Positions 36,501-46,090 of a stretch of 64,000 bases of DNA are shown in pieces. Both the position numbers and the translations under genes were made by a program. How positions within the stretch are numbered: position 1 is the first letter of the stretch; each line of letters opens with the position of its first letter. The stretch comes from Planctomycetota bacterium. GTDB taxonomy: Bacteria > Planctomycetota > Planctomycetia > Planctomycetales > Planctomycetaceae. The stretch is from the NCBI GenBank assembly GCA_018242525.1, contig JAFEBS010000008.1, forward strand, positions 277,811-341,810, read 5' to 3'. The notes below the pieces were generated by a model. It did not search any database and was not told where the DNA came from. It saw only the letters and a program-made list of their open reading frames with translations.

Positions 36501-37214
36501 TTGGATCAAGGTGAGTCGACGGTTGCTTCCGAGCTGCGTCAACAACTGTCCAAATGTGAGTTGGTGCCAGCACCGCAATCGAAGGCCCGGTCGGTCAAGG
36601 CCATGAGCGAACGAAACTCGGATGAGTGGCAGGCACTGGCGGACACCAAGTGCCCGGCGCTTCCCGAGCTTGGTGATTTGGTGAAGTACGTGGACCCCGT
36701 GCGACAAGTACTTCAGGACTTGAGTCCGGCGGCCATCGCCGCGAACGAGGCATTAAAGACCGCAGAACGAAAGCTGCGCGATCTGGCCGCGTTCCTCGAA
36801 AGCAAGCCAACCGAGGTCAAGCCACCGCCTGTCGCGCCCCCGAACACAATCGCGACCACAACGCCGCGCCCCACCCCCAACTCCGGGGGCGGGACAGCGA
36901 CGGTGCGAGAACCTAGTACGAATAACTTTGTGGTTGAAATGGAAGGGATGCCATCCAATGCCACATTTGTGTGGAACTTCGGCGACGGCACGGAAACGTC
37001 CACGGTGACTCCGCAGGTACAGCACCAGTACCAGGCCCCGACCAGCGGGCTGGCGGGTCTGGCTGGAAGGAGGTGGCAATTGACGGTGACGATCAAGCAA
37101 GGAAACCGAGTGGTTGCCACCGCCACCTGCCCCGTTTCGCGTGGCCGATTGACCACCACACCCATTGGGCCCCCGCGTCACAGCCTTCCTACGGGAATTA
37201 AGCTTCCCAGGTAG
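33537..37214 (+). CDS. Large exported protein with nucleotidyltransferase-like motif and C-terminal PKD-like domain
   Basis: A 1225-residue protein starting at ATG 33537 (TTG 33504 would add 11 residues). The signal peptide is SVLIAMACLALLIQANSVAAQ. Near residues 115-140, VDLVGSGGRRGEVG and GKSDLDFIP form a clear nucleotidyltransferase signature (GS...SDLD), better than that of the first protein in this operon. A long, charged, mostly helical region of about 900 residues follows, probably coiled coil. A Pro/Thr linker (PPPVAPPNTIATTTPRPTP) leads to a PKD-like domain (ATFVWNFGDGTETS, then VQHQYQAP). It is the last gene of the operon. Whether it is an active enzyme or a reused fold is open. Confidence 0.78.
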   Translation: MNQSLFRQQTESKLQSVLIAMACLALLIQANSVAAQSPIDDRQLLNLVEKVARDQSDKNALRQVVRNMSRYRDLVAEGRVPKASVEVLDNQIWDTAMRAWNEVQRKNPELVRVDLVGSGGRRGEVGNSYIFGKSDLDFIPHATTPEAAEAAAAEFRQQLIREWGVNPQQIGVNALTPVTADERSLAVALADPEKYPLRERTMILEFQNYQNGMTLVWENGEVRRLPLREVYAQNGWTPPPAPTPLEAFGAAVSEGKFLDPRNGLVGVEKAIHDAKYHVRTLNHAVDIAGVELPPGTEELRKELQGIVGSKSVNSALSERIARNGGNVEVAIAEHLAEADKLQKQVTRNLLRNHFELLRDKVAQGGEALTEAKESFRKVKQALAVMKDADARQMLKGLGISAENVETIANEASARRIMMAREADRAAQETRNLAEALIRKLPASEQAAARAQLTGIARLPEGKTLIAKITETLRARPVASGLIVLTAVHEIQRVATIAGEKGPQEGALAAVNAAADWRLMAVSPHYAVVRLLIDLEKLGVDFAIVGPIKEKVIESAYSGENGFLAHFGLSRGELTRLYSSEEDALKASRKWYGQWMTVHGEYLGKTEIEAAFYRQVRADFEVSRRLQAARDYSFDPKTNKYGEKGFFRRNDDGPLTFEDFAVRYPTENEAAIAIRKYIDLTYLLDFEKYNFKPGDRNAQEDLLRNYLLQLWKASARHRDELKQARLDAERRLKEELEGESGDELDLVQFLRPSTDSTAVVLDRIRKARSNWDALHHALALLKRLNQMARASRDAEAEFQKMADAVEADAQSLAILRQQLTDDTVFLEKTATRADLLRTGIKGGILQASNIVDLMDTFRTVQSQAEDISTTVDTGIANFKSGRIGLTALRELYYQLLQRYNDATSRFKPASEKYAMLLALGTLNLTTDECIWARLRITEGIRQAETSAADARSTTVDLGNRLDQLTSAERDFAILKPQLDSILGELLSQALDQGESTVASELRQQLSKCELVPAPQSKARSVKAMSERNSDEWQALADTKCPALPELGDLVKYVDPVRQVLQDLSPAAIAANEALKTAERKLRDLAAFLESKPTEVKPPPVAPPNTIATTTPRPTPNSGGGTATVREPSTNNFVVEMEGMPSNATFVWNFGDGTETSTVTPQVQHQYQAPTSGLAGLAGRRWQLTVTIKQGNRVVATATCPVSRGRLTTTPIGPPRHSLPTGIKLPR

Positions 37215-37377
37215 AACGCAGTCAGGGAATTTGTTCGTCTTTGCACAGTTGACAATTTTTGATACAAGTCCCGCCCCGTTTGCGGGATTGGGAAGCCGCG
37301 CCGGCGACTCGTGTGCGCTTCCGCAGGATTTTGAATGTTCGTATGTCCTGAATGCGAACGTTCTTCGGGAGTTTGCG

Positions 37378-38610
37378 ATGCGGTTGGATTCAGTGATTTT
37401 CGGGGGTGGCGCCGCCGGTTTGTGGCTGCTGGATCGGTTCTCTCGTGAGGGACATCACGTGGTGCTGCTCGAGACCAATGACTTGGGTGCGGGCCAGACC
37501 GTGGCGTCCCAGGGAATCATTCACGGGGGGCTGAAATACACGCTCAGTGGCCTGCTCACACGCTCGGCGATCAGTATTCGTGAAATGCCGATGCTGTGGC
37601 GCGACGCACTGCTGGGACGCACCACGCCCAATCTGACCCGAACTCGACTGAGATCCGATTGCTGCTATCTGTGGCAAACCGATTCCTTCAGTTCCCGGGT
37701 CGGCATGATCGGCGCCCGAATCGGGTTGCAGGTGAAATCCGAATCTCTGGAGGTCGACGAGCGCCCCGCGGCGCTGGCCAATGTCTATGGAACCGTGGCC
37801 CGACTGCCGGAACAGGTCATCTGTCCTGCCAGCTTTTTGGCCGATCTGGCGGACCAGTACAGCGACCGAATTCTGAAGATCGATGCGAAAAACGGACTGC
37901 AGTTCAACCTGGGAAGTCCAGGGGAAGTTGAGTCACTGACATTGACCTCGCCCACAGACGGAAGGCAACTGGTCCTGCGTCCAGGTCAGGTTGTCTTCAC
38001 GGCGGGAGCGGGCAATGCCCGTTTGCGCGAAATGGTGGGCTTGAGTGCCGATGTCATGCAGCGCCGACCGCTGCACATGGTGCTCGCTCGCGGCAACCTG
38101 CCGGAACTGAACGGGCATTGCGTGGATGGAGCCCGGACGCGGGTCACGATCACGTCGGACATCGATTGCGACGGCCGAACCGTCTACCAGATTGGTGGCC
38201 AGATCGCGGAAGAGGGAACGTCGCTGGAACCGCTGCAACTCGCCGAACGGGCTCGACAGGAATTGCAGGATGTTTTGCCCGGCCTGAATCTGACGCATGT
38301 GGAGTGGTCCACGTATCGCGTGGACCGCGCCGAAGGGGCAACCAACTCGGGAACTCGTCCAGATTCCATCCAGGTGCTGTGTGCCGGCAATGTGACGACC
38401 GGATGGCCGACAAAACTGGTCCTGGCCCCGATCCTGGCCCAGGAAATCGCCAGCCGTGCCAGTTCGCCGTACATCTCAGCAGAATTCGACGCAAGCCCTC
38501 TGGCAGACTGGCCACGTCCCGATGTTGCGTCGCTGCCGTGGGAAGAACCCGACCGTGTCTGGTGGATGTTGCCCGAATCCCATGCGGTCCCCGTTCGCCG
38601 TGCCGCGTGA
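37378..38610 (+). CDS. FAD-dependent oxidoreductase (DAO/GlpD-like)
   Basis: A 410-residue cytoplasmic flavoprotein. The FAD dinucleotide motif SVIFGGGAAGLWLLDRF is at residues 5-21, followed by an acidic strand end (HVVLLETND) and SQGIIHGGLKY, as in the D-amino-acid oxidase/glycerol-3-phosphate dehydrogenase superfamily. A second FAD contact VVFTAGAGNARL lies near residue 208. The substrate is unknown; a C-terminal GNVTTGWPTKLVLAP would close the flavin site. ATG 37378 starts right at the Rossmann strand; the open frame upstream to 37165 is not homologous. It is probably monocistronic. Confidence 0.86.
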   Translation: MRLDSVIFGGGAAGLWLLDRFSREGHHVVLLETNDLGAGQTVASQGIIHGGLKYTLSGLLTRSAISIREMPMLWRDALLGRTTPNLTRTRLRSDCCYLWQTDSFSSRVGMIGARIGLQVKSESLEVDERPAALANVYGTVARLPEQVICPASFLADLADQYSDRILKIDAKNGLQFNLGSPGEVESLTLTSPTDGRQLVLRPGQVVFTAGAGNARLREMVGLSADVMQRRPLHMVLARGNLPELNGHCVDGARTRVTITSDIDCDGRTVYQIGGQIAEEGTSLEPLQLAERARQELQDVLPGLNLTHVEWSTYRVDRAEGATNSGTRPDSIQVLCAGNVTTGWPTKLVLAPILAQEIASRASSPYISAEFDASPLADWPRPDVASLPWEEPDRVWWMLPESHAVPVRRAA

Positions 38611-38665
38611 AGATTGATTCGCTGACCTGCTTCTGCCAAGGTGGAAGCGCCAGGTTTCTGCGGAA

Positions 38666-39085
38666 TCATGGAGAGCTTTTCAGCTCGAAGTTCAAGTCAC
38701 GCTTGGCCTCTGTCGCATTGTGTTCCAGAGTCGTGTCGACATTGTAGGCGGCAGGAATCGCCTCTTCGATAATGTCCATCGTTGGGCTGTCGGGAGTGTC
38801 ATAAGCCTTCTGAGTTCCGACTACTTTCGGGGAGGAGATCGAGATCTTCGCCGGACCGGGAGGAACCTGGACGCTGTAATTGCCATTCGTCACCGTGCCG
38901 CCCGCAACCTGATTCTTTCCGTCGGTCGGTGTGAAGTTGATCGTCCCCGTTTTCAGGGGGCTTCCGTCGAGCTTGATCACTCCGGAGACACGGAACATTT
39001 CCGGTGACCTGCCACGGGAGCCACAGCCGGTCAGACCGATCAGGATCATCGTGAAAAAAACGCCAATTACGCTTCGAATTCGCAT
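38666..39085 (-). CDS. Small lipoprotein, carboxypeptidase-regulatory-like
   Basis: A 139-residue lipoprotein with leader MRIRSVIGVFF and lipobox LTGCGS, so Cys is near residue 20. The remainder is a single beta-sandwich (FRVSGVIKLDGSPLKTGTI, NFTPTDG, NYSVQVPPGPAKISIS) like the transthyretin-related repeats of many planctomycete lipoproteins. It follows the DUF1559 gene by 13 bp; this pairing is a standard planctomycete module. ATG 39085 is chosen because earlier codons would bury the leader. Confidence 0.88.
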   Translation of the reverse strand: MRIRSVIGVFFTMILIGLTGCGSRGRSPEMFRVSGVIKLDGSPLKTGTINFTPTDGKNQVAGGTVTNGNYSVQVPPGPAKISISSPKVVGTQKAYDTPDSPTMDIIEEAIPAAYNVDTTLEHNATEAKRDLNFELKSSP

Positions 39086-39098
39086 GAACTCTCGATTT

Positions 39099-40016
39099 CT
39101 AGAACTCACCAAGAACCTCGCCACCCTGCATCGATCCCAATGCTCGCCAGGTGTTCAAGTCAATGTAGTTACTGACAAACCGCACCGCCCCATCTGCCAT
39201 CAGCACCTGTACTCCACCCGTGTGATCGCTGCGCGCAGCAATTCGCTTGTTCCCTGCCGCGGTGCAGGGAGCGTTGAGAATCACACCCGGGGGAGCAGAA
39301 CAGAATGTGATATCGGCCGCGGTTGTGTTGGGAGTATTCACCGTCGAAAAGGCGAACCCCAATGCATTGGCGTCGTCGTTAAAAACTTCGCCGCGACCGT
39401 CCCAGTACGAATTGGAGATGGGAGTACGCGTCTCTGCCATCAGCAGAGTGTTGCTCGAACCGTCCATGAAACCGCTGAGTTTGGAACAGTAAGGGAGACT
39501 CGGGTTGGCATTGACCCAACCGAAGGGTGCCTGGGTCGTTGCCTGAGGGGAACCAGTATCACCATTTCCCCAATTGACCACGTAATGACCGCGGGATCGC
39601 CAATAGGTATCCGCCTGCCAGACCCGCAGGCCAGGGTTGGTCGGACAGAAGTAGATCGGAACCTGAGTCGTAATCAAACCACTCATGGAATTCTGGACGC
39701 AGTTTGGCGGAAGATAGAAGGGCAACGAGAAATTGTAGGCATTGTAGAGCGGGGCCTGATCAATGTATGGCCAGATCGATGCCACCCACGTATGCCTTTG
39801 ATTCGTCGTGGAACCAAATGGAAAAGAACCTTGATTGTCGTGATAATTATGCATGCCGAGTCCCCATTGCTTGAGGTTGTTTCGACATTGCGTCCGACGG
39901 GCTGCTTCGCGCGCTTGCTGAACTGCGGGAAGCAACAGGGCAATCAAAACTGCAATAATGGCAATCACGACGAGCAATTCAATCAGTGTAAAGGCACGTG
40001 AGTGTTTTCGAGACAT
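39099..40016 (-). CDS. DUF1559 protein with prepilin-type N-terminus
   Basis: A 305-residue pseudopilin-like protein. [20 protein letters not shown] is a textbook type IV prepilin cleavage and helix, followed by [17 protein letters not shown], the mark of DUF1559. The body has [20 protein letters not shown] and the C-terminal H-X9-DG motif region ([18 protein letters not shown]). Such proteins occur in dozens of copies in planctomycetes; the role is thought to be in the cell envelope. It is the first gene of a two-gene unit with the lipoprotein. Confidence 0.95.
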   Translation of the reverse strand: MSRKHSRAFTLIELLVVIAIIAVLIALLLPAVQQAREAARRTQCRNNLKQWGLGMHNYHDNQGSFPFGSTTNQRHTWVASIWPYIDQAPLYNAYNFSLPFYLPPNCVQNSMSGLITTQVPIYFCPTNPGLRVWQADTYWRSRGHYVVNWGNGDTGSPQATTQAPFGWVNANPSLPYCSKLSGFMDGSSNTLLMAETRTPISNSYWDGRGEVFNDDANALGFAFSTVNTPNTTAADITFCSAPPGVILNAPCTAAGNKRIAARSDHTGGVQVLMADGAVRFVSNYIDLNTWRALGSMQGGEVLGEF

Positions 40017-40285
40017 AGAATACCTTCACAATTGCTCACGACAAGACGATGGCAAACGACCACCGTAGGCTTCTCCGAACCCGAATGTCAAGCGACGCGA
40101 TTTCGATGGTGATGCCCCAATCCTGATCTGGTGGTGGTTGGGTTTCCTGTCTCTGAATCGCAGTCCATCCCGGTTCGATGTGCAGTTTGACTCTCGAATT
40201 CCTGTTCCGGGAATCGGCAGATTCTGCTACAGGACGCCTTCGACGTGACCGGCAAATGCCGGATCACAACAACAGGGAGGCCCTC
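40017..40285. other. Divergent intergenic region
   Basis: 269 bases between the divergent DUF1559 and alpha-2-macroglobulin genes. It must hold both promoters, but I found no strong promoter motif. A good ribosome-binding site AGGGAGG (40274-40280) precedes the rightward gene. Confidence 0.4.
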
Positions 40286-43200
40286 ATGTCGCAGCAAAGT
40301 TCCAGCCGATTCTGGCTGGTTGTCGGTTTGTTTTTGTCGCTCAATACCGTTGGGTTGATTTGGATTCGGCACGCCTGGGCACCGCGTCGCCACCAACAGC
40401 CGGTGCAACTGGTGACACTGGACGTCACTCCCGCACCGTCCCAGCCTGGACTGGTGCCGACGCAACCGGAACCAGGTACTGACGATGAATCGTCTGTGAT
40501 CGAGCCGACGGCAATTGTCGTTCCCAAACCGGCGGTTCCCAAGGTCATCGAACCGGCGAAGATTCTGGCGTGGTTGCCCGTTTCCAATGCGGCTAGCGCC
40601 GTCATTCCCGAGAACGTCGTCCCTGCGGCAACCGACGACGAAGACCAGTTCGATTCAGCGGAGCGGATACTGGCGGTCTTTGATCGACCGATCGTGGAAG
40701 AAGCGGATCTCAATCGTCCCCTGGAGCACGCACCGTTTCAATTGTCACCATCCGTGCCAGGACATTGGCGCTGGACGTCGCTGAACCGGCTGGCATTTGT
40801 CCTGGATCATCCACTACCGCCCGGACGCAAATTCGAACTGGATGCGGCCGTCGACTTCACCGAACTGATGCACTTCGAACTGGCACCCGCTTCGCGGCGA
40901 TTCCTGTTTCAAAGTCGTCGCCTGGAATGGCTCGGAATGACATTGCTCAACCGGACTCGCAACTCCGTGACATTTGAGATGGCGTTCAACCAGCCCGTTT
41001 CTCCAGCCGACCTGTTGCGGGCAATGACCGAATCGGGGGAAGACCCTATCGACAAAGCCGCCCGTCACGTGATGGATGCCACCGTGTTGACGAAAGAAGC
41101 CAGTTCAAAGCTTGTGGTCACAACCAAAGCCCTCGGCGCAACCTTGCGAATTCACCTGGCCTCAACGTTGACCGGGGCCGGTGCCGATTTGAAGCTCGGA
41201 TTGGTCCCGGACCGCGAACTGCCGATCCCCACAACGTTCGCGTTCGTTCGCAGCGATTTGCAATCGGCATCCCTGGACGAGGAATCAACAGTCCGTCTGT
41301 ATTTTTCCAACGGGCTGTCGGCCGACCAGGAAAAGCCCACGGTGAAGGTCACGCCCGCTGTTCCGGACATGTTCCTGGAATTCACGCCGGGACCCGGTAC
41401 GTATTACGCCGGACTGGTGCTGCGCGGCAAGTTTCAGTGTGGCCAGCGTTACTCGGTAATGTTGCCGAAAACACTGCTGTCGCAGGATGGCCAGACACTG
41501 GGAGATACATCCCCGATCATCTTTGAAACCCCGCATCGCCCGGCGGATCTGAGTATCAGCGCCACGCAGGGAATCCTGATCCCGGATGGAAACCTGACAC
41601 TGGACGTCAAGTGCGTGAACATCAGTGGAGTCCGCTTGAGTGCCTCGCGGTTGCATGCCAACAACCTGTCGGCGTTTCTGCAGGGACGTAATGACACCGC
41701 CACGATGCGCAGCATTGTCCAGGAGCGGATGCGCAGCGTGGAACTTCCCCAAGATACCCCTCAAACCATCGCTCTCGACCTGAAGCAATTGCTCAGCACG
41801 GAGAACGCGGCGCGTCCCGACGGAAAGGCCGGAACAGTGCCTTTGACAGGGATCTATCGAATCGCCATCGCGGATGCGAATGAGTACTGGAATCGTGACA
41901 TGGCCACAGTCGCGATCACCGATCTGGGCCTGACCGCCAAACGCGGCCGTGACGGATGGCTGGTCTGGGCACTGTCGCTTCGCAGTGCGCAACCTCAATC
42001 GGGAGTCATCATCACTGCCCGTTCCTTCAACAATCAGGTCCTGGCCCAGTCGACCACCGATGCCACAGGCATTGCATCGCTGAACATTCCGGAAAACCAT
42101 CCCGACGGCACTGTCTGGCTGCTGACGGCGGAACAGAACGGCGATCTGAACTATCTGATTCCCGATCGTCACTCGTGGGTGGTCGACAATGTGGATCAAT
42201 CGGGACGTCCCTGGCCGCAAAACTACGAGGCGATGGTGTACACCGAGCGTGGTGTCTATCGTCCCGGTGACACCGTCCGTCTGACAGGAATCCTGCGCGA
42301 TCGCCTGGGACATCGTCCTCCAGCGTTCCCCTTAAGTGTGAAGGTCACCCGCCCCGACGGACGCGTTGTGAGCCAATTGAATTGCATGTCCCGCCCCGAC
42401 CAACAGGGGATGTTTCAAGTCGACTACCCATCGAGCGAAGCCAGCCAGACCGGAACCTATCGGTTCGACGTGGCGATTCCGGGTTCCACCGAATTATTGG
42501 GATCGGTCAGCGCCCAGATCGAGGCATTCGTCCCGATCCGGATCGCCGTTCAAGCCGAGTCGACAAAACCTCGACATGTGAAAGCCCCCCCGGAAATCCG
42601 TGCCGCGGCGAAATACCTGTTCGGTCAACCGGCCGCCGATTTGAATGTCACTGTGCTGGGAATGTGGCAGCGGATCCCATTCACAGCGAAGGAATATCCG
42701 GATCATCAGTTCGGTGACTTCAGCGGTCGCAATCAGCAGCAACTTCCGGAAGTGAGCCGAACACTGGACGCGAACGGCGAATGCCAGATGTCGCTTGCGC
42801 TTCCGCAGGACGATCGTCCAGGAATCTGGATGTCGAACGTCACGACGTCAGTGACTGAAGCCGGTGGACGATCGGTGTCGACCACGTGTCGGGTTGAAGT
42901 CGATACCTGCGGGCTGCACATCGGGGTGAAAGCTCCTGAACGAAAGGTTGTCGTTGTTGGTGAACCGAGCCAGTTCGACTGGGTTCTGCTGGATGACCAG
43001 GGAGTGCTTGCCGAACCCCATCCGATCAAGGTGAACCTGGTTCGCGTCGACTACGATACGACCGTGGTTCAGGTCAATGGCCGACCGGTCTGGAGATCGA
43101 TCGAGCGCTTGATCGAATCGAAGTCCCGGTTGATCAGCAGCGATGATCCCGCCAATCACGGTTCACTGAATCTGACGTGCGACACGGCGGGGCGATACCG

Positions 43201-46090
43201 GTTGCGGTTGAGCGATCCCCAATCTGGAGCGGCGACACAAACGGAATTCTACGCATCAACGCATCGGTCGGATCGCGTCGATGTTCCTCTGCAGCAGCCT
43301 GAGCAGTTGGAACTGGTTCTCGATCAATCGAAATACCGTCCCGGTGACACTGCGCGTGTTCTGGTGCGATCCCCCTTCCCTGGTCAGATGTTGCTGACCA
43401 TCGAAGGAGATCGCGTCCATGAGCACCGCATCGTCACCCTGGAAACCAATTCGCAATTGATCGAAGTGCCATTGCCAGCGGATCTGCGCGGCGGTGCGTA
43501 CGTGACCGCGACCGTGATTCGGGCGATTGATCACCAACTCACGGATTGGCTGCCGCATCGTGCCTGTGGAGTCGCTCGCCTGGTGATGGATCCATCCCTG
43601 CGGGAGCTGCCCGTCGAACTGAAGGCAGCATCCACAGCGCTTCCCGGGTCCGTATTGAAAGTTCGGGCACAGCTGGCATGGGCCGCCGATGCCAGCGAGG
43701 GCGCGAAACAGATCGCGGAACTTCCGCCGAAGCCTGTTCCCGTCATTCACATCTGGGCCGTCGACGAAGGGATCCTGTTGACGACTCGATACACCACACC
43801 AAATCCATTGAACTTCTTCCACAAGCCCCGCAAGCCGGGTGTGTCTTCCGCGGATATCTACAGCAGCCTGTTACCGGATTACCTGCGGCCGGTGGGGATG
43901 ACCCGGATCGGTGCGGACAGAGGCGACGCTGCCGATTTCGATGTCGACAATTCGCGACGCAGTCCGGTCGAGTCTCCGCGCAGAACTCCGGCAGTCGTCT
44001 GGCACTCTGTCCAGCCCGTCGGTGCTGACGGTTCGCTGACCCTGGACTTCGCCGTTCCGCAGTTGACGGGAACGCTGCGGCTGATGGCCGTGGCGGTTGA
44101 CGGAGACCGCTATGGATCGACCGAGCAGCCTGTTCTCGTGACATCTCCGCTATTGGTGGAAAGTTCGTGGCCGCGCACCGCGGCTCCAAATGACAAGTTC
44201 CGCGTCCCCGTCAAACTGTTCAACACGACGTCCGCTCCGCTGGAAGTGTTGGTCTCGACGGACGTCTCTGGGCCGGTCGTCGTCAAACCGCACGGTGTCA
44301 CCATACAACTGACGGGCGTGGAACCGGGCGTCAATGTGGGACTCGGCACGACGGTCACTGTCGAACCCGGCAAGCCGTTTCTGCAGTGGCTGGATGTCAC
44401 TGGCAAGGGATTGGGGGCGGCCACGATTCGAATTGACGCACAGGCGAAGGGAACCGATGGAGTGTCCCTGCGCGCGTTTACGGAACATGGTCTGGCCGTT
44501 CGATCTGCGACACCGCTCGACAGTGAAACCACATTCACCCGCCATCCGGTTGGTGAGGTGGTCAATCTGCCGCCGCCCGTGGGATTCATCCCCGGCACAA
44601 CCCGAACTTCGCTCGCCATCAGCAGTCTGCCGTCAGCCGAATTGAATCCCGCTCTCGACGCCTTGATTGACTATCCATATGGATGCGGAGAACAGACATC
44701 CAGTCGGTTGTACGCCTTGGTTGCGGCACAAAACTGGCTGGCATCAAACACGTCGCCTGACGTCGATGTGTCCCGACAACAGTTTGTGAATCAGTTGATT
44801 GATGCGGGGATCGTTCGCCTGTGGTCGATGCAGAACCGCGGTGGTGGAATCGGATACTGGGACCACGCCGCCAGCCATCCGTGGGTCTCGACGTACGCAG
44901 CGGGAGCGATCATCGCGGCGCGAGATGCCGGTCGGCCCGTGGATGCCGCCTTCGTGGCGGATCTGGCGAAATACCTGGAGAGCGTCCTGGATGGTCCTGC
45001 CAGCCTGGACGACAATACGCGTGCCTTCATCTGTGACATCCTGGCGGCCCTCAACAAACCCAAGCAGGGCTGGATGTCACGTCTGTCAGACAACCTGGAT
45101 GCGCTGGATGCAGAAGGACGAGCCCATCTGGCGTCGGCGTGGATGCACCTGGGGCGCAAGGACCGTGCTGTCAGTGTCTTGCCGGACGACACGTTCCGGC
45201 TGACGGCAACCACTGCCGCGTCTGGCCGCTTGACGTCGCGCGTGCGACAGGATGCCGTCCTGCTGAAGGTCATGCTGGAACTGGATCCCAAGCATCCGGC
45301 GATCCCGCCCCTGGTGGACCGATTGCAGTCCAGCCGCAAGAAACAAGTCTGGATGAGTACCCTGGAAAACGCAGCCGCCATTTCGGCGCTGGCCCGATAC
45401 CGATCGGCCGGCTCCGTGGAAAGCGACTTCACGGGCACGTTGCAGCAAGGAGAGCTCCAGAAATCGTTCAGTCACCTGAATCCATTGCACGAACGGGCCA
45501 CCGCTCGCCCCGGACCGATGACAATCGCGTCGCAGGGGAAGGGCGAATTCTTCATTGTCCGCACGACCGAAGGATTGCGTGAACAGGCTCTGACGATGCC
45601 GTATGACCGCCAGTTGAAGGTTCGACGCGAATGGCTGGATCGCGAAGACCGCCCCGTCGATCCGACGAAACTGCGAGTGGGTGATCTGGTGTACGTGCGA
45701 ATTCGCGTTTCAGCGCCGGGTTTCCAGGAAGCGATTCCAAATGTCGCCATCGTCGATGCACTGCCCGGCGGAGTTGAGATCGAAAACCCGCGCCTGGCGA
45801 CATCAGCCACGACGAACAACGTGGTCAGTGCGGAACCGGACCACGTTGAATTCCTGGATGATCGGGCGGTGCTGTTTTCGTCGGTCACCGGGAATGACCA
45901 ATCCTTCCGCTACGCCGTGCGCGTCACCACGCCTGGGGATTTCGAATGGCCGCCCATTCAGGCGTCGTCCATGTACGACAGCGCGTTTGCCTCGGTTCAT
46001 GGCGGCGGACGCGTCATCGTCTATACTCGTGAAGAAGAGATTCACGAAGTGGCAGAGAGGCCAGGCGAAGATGCCACGAATCGCCGTTGA
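40286..46090 (+). CDS. Alpha-2-macroglobulin family protein
   Basis: A 1934-residue protein, longer than the usual bacterial protease-trapping alpha-2-macroglobulins of about 1500-1650. ATG 40286 follows AGGGAGG at five bases. An N-terminal membrane anchor (FWLVVGLFLSLNTVGLIWI) replaces the lipobox of E. coli YfhM. A Pro-rich linker follows, then beta-sandwich MG domains (for example AMVYTERGVYRPGDTVRLTG near residue 650). The thioester CGEQ motif lies near residue 1468 in DYPYGCGEQTSSRLYAL, then the alpha/alpha TED domain (QNRGGGIGYWDHAASHPWVS), then a C-terminal receptor-like domain. Unlike many bacteria, no penicillin-binding-protein 1C gene adjoins it. It probably guards the periplasm against foreign proteases. 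The next gene overlaps its end by 20 bp. Confidence 0.92.
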   Translation: MSQQSSSRFWLVVGLFLSLNTVGLIWIRHAWAPRRHQQPVQLVTLDVTPAPSQPGLVPTQPEPGTDDESSVIEPTAIVVPKPAVPKVIEPAKILAWLPVSNAASAVIPENVVPAATDDEDQFDSAERILAVFDRPIVEEADLNRPLEHAPFQLSPSVPGHWRWTSLNRLAFVLDHPLPPGRKFELDAAVDFTELMHFELAPASRRFLFQSRRLEWLGMTLLNRTRNSVTFEMAFNQPVSPADLLRAMTESGEDPIDKAARHVMDATVLTKEASSKLVVTTKALGATLRIHLASTLTGAGADLKLGLVPDRELPIPTTFAFVRSDLQSASLDEESTVRLYFSNGLSADQEKPTVKVTPAVPDMFLEFTPGPGTYYAGLVLRGKFQCGQRYSVMLPKTLLSQDGQTLGDTSPIIFETPHRPADLSISATQGILIPDGNLTLDVKCVNISGVRLSASRLHANNLSAFLQGRNDTATMRSIVQERMRSVELPQDTPQTIALDLKQLLSTENAARPDGKAGTVPLTGIYRIAIADANEYWNRDMATVAITDLGLTAKRGRDGWLVWALSLRSAQPQSGVIITARSFNNQVLAQSTTDATGIASLNIPENHPDGTVWLLTAEQNGDLNYLIPDRHSWVVDNVDQSGRPWPQNYEAMVYTERGVYRPGDTVRLTGILRDRLGHRPPAFPLSVKVTRPDGRVVSQLNCMSRPDQQGMFQVDYPSSEASQTGTYRFDVAIPGSTELLGSVSAQIEAFVPIRIAVQAESTKPRHVKAPPEIRAAAKYLFGQPAADLNVTVLGMWQRIPFTAKEYPDHQFGDFSGRNQQQLPEVSRTLDANGECQMSLALPQDDRPGIWMSNVTTSVTEAGGRSVSTTCRVEVDTCGLHIGVKAPERKVVVVGEPSQFDWVLLDDQGVLAEPHPIKVNLVRVDYDTTVVQVNGRPVWRSIERLIESKSRLISSDDPANHGSLNLTCDTAGRYRLRLSDPQSGAATQTEFYASTHRSDRVDVPLQQPEQLELVLDQSKYRPGDTARVLVRSPFPGQMLLTIEGDRVHEHRIVTLETNSQLIEVPLPADLRGGAYVTATVIRAIDHQLTDWLPHRACGVARLVMDPSLRELPVELKAASTALPGSVLKVRAQLAWAADASEGAKQIAELPPKPVPVIHIWAVDEGILLTTRYTTPNPLNFFHKPRKPGVSSADIYSSLLPDYLRPVGMTRIGADRGDAADFDVDNSRRSPVESPRRTPAVVWHSVQPVGADGSLTLDFAVPQLTGTLRLMAVAVDGDRYGSTEQPVLVTSPLLVESSWPRTAAPNDKFRVPVKLFNTTSAPLEVLVSTDVSGPVVVKPHGVTIQLTGVEPGVNVGLGTTVTVEPGKPFLQWLDVTGKGLGAATIRIDAQAKGTDGVSLRAFTEHGLAVRSATPLDSETTFTRHPVGEVVNLPPPVGFIPGTTRTSLAISSLPSAELNPALDALIDYPYGCGEQTSSRLYALVAAQNWLASNTSPDVDVSRQQFVNQLIDAGIVRLWSMQNRGGGIGYWDHAASHPWVSTYAAGAIIAARDAGRPVDAAFVADLAKYLESVLDGPASLDDNTRAFICDILAALNKPKQGWMSRLSDNLDALDAEGRAHLASAWMHLGRKDRAVSVLPDDTFRLTATTAASGRLTSRVRQDAVLLKVMLELDPKHPAIPPLVDRLQSSRKKQVWMSTLENAAAISALARYRSAGSVESDFTGTLQQGELQKSFSHLNPLHERATARPGPMTIASQGKGEFFIVRTTEGLREQALTMPYDRQLKVRREWLDREDRPVDPTKLRVGDLVYVRIRVSAPGFQEAIPNVAIVDALPGGVEIENPRLATSATTNNVVSAEPDHVEFLDDRAVLFSSVTGNDQSFRYAVRVTTPGDFEWPPIQASSMYDSAFASVHGGGRVIVYTREEEIHEVAERPGEDATNRR

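Noticed and set aside
26231..37214. CBASS-type signalling system
   Set aside because: The nucleotidyltransferase-like proteins have signal peptides and no effector of a cyclic-nucleotide pathway is nearby, so a cytoplasmic CBASS reading does not fit.
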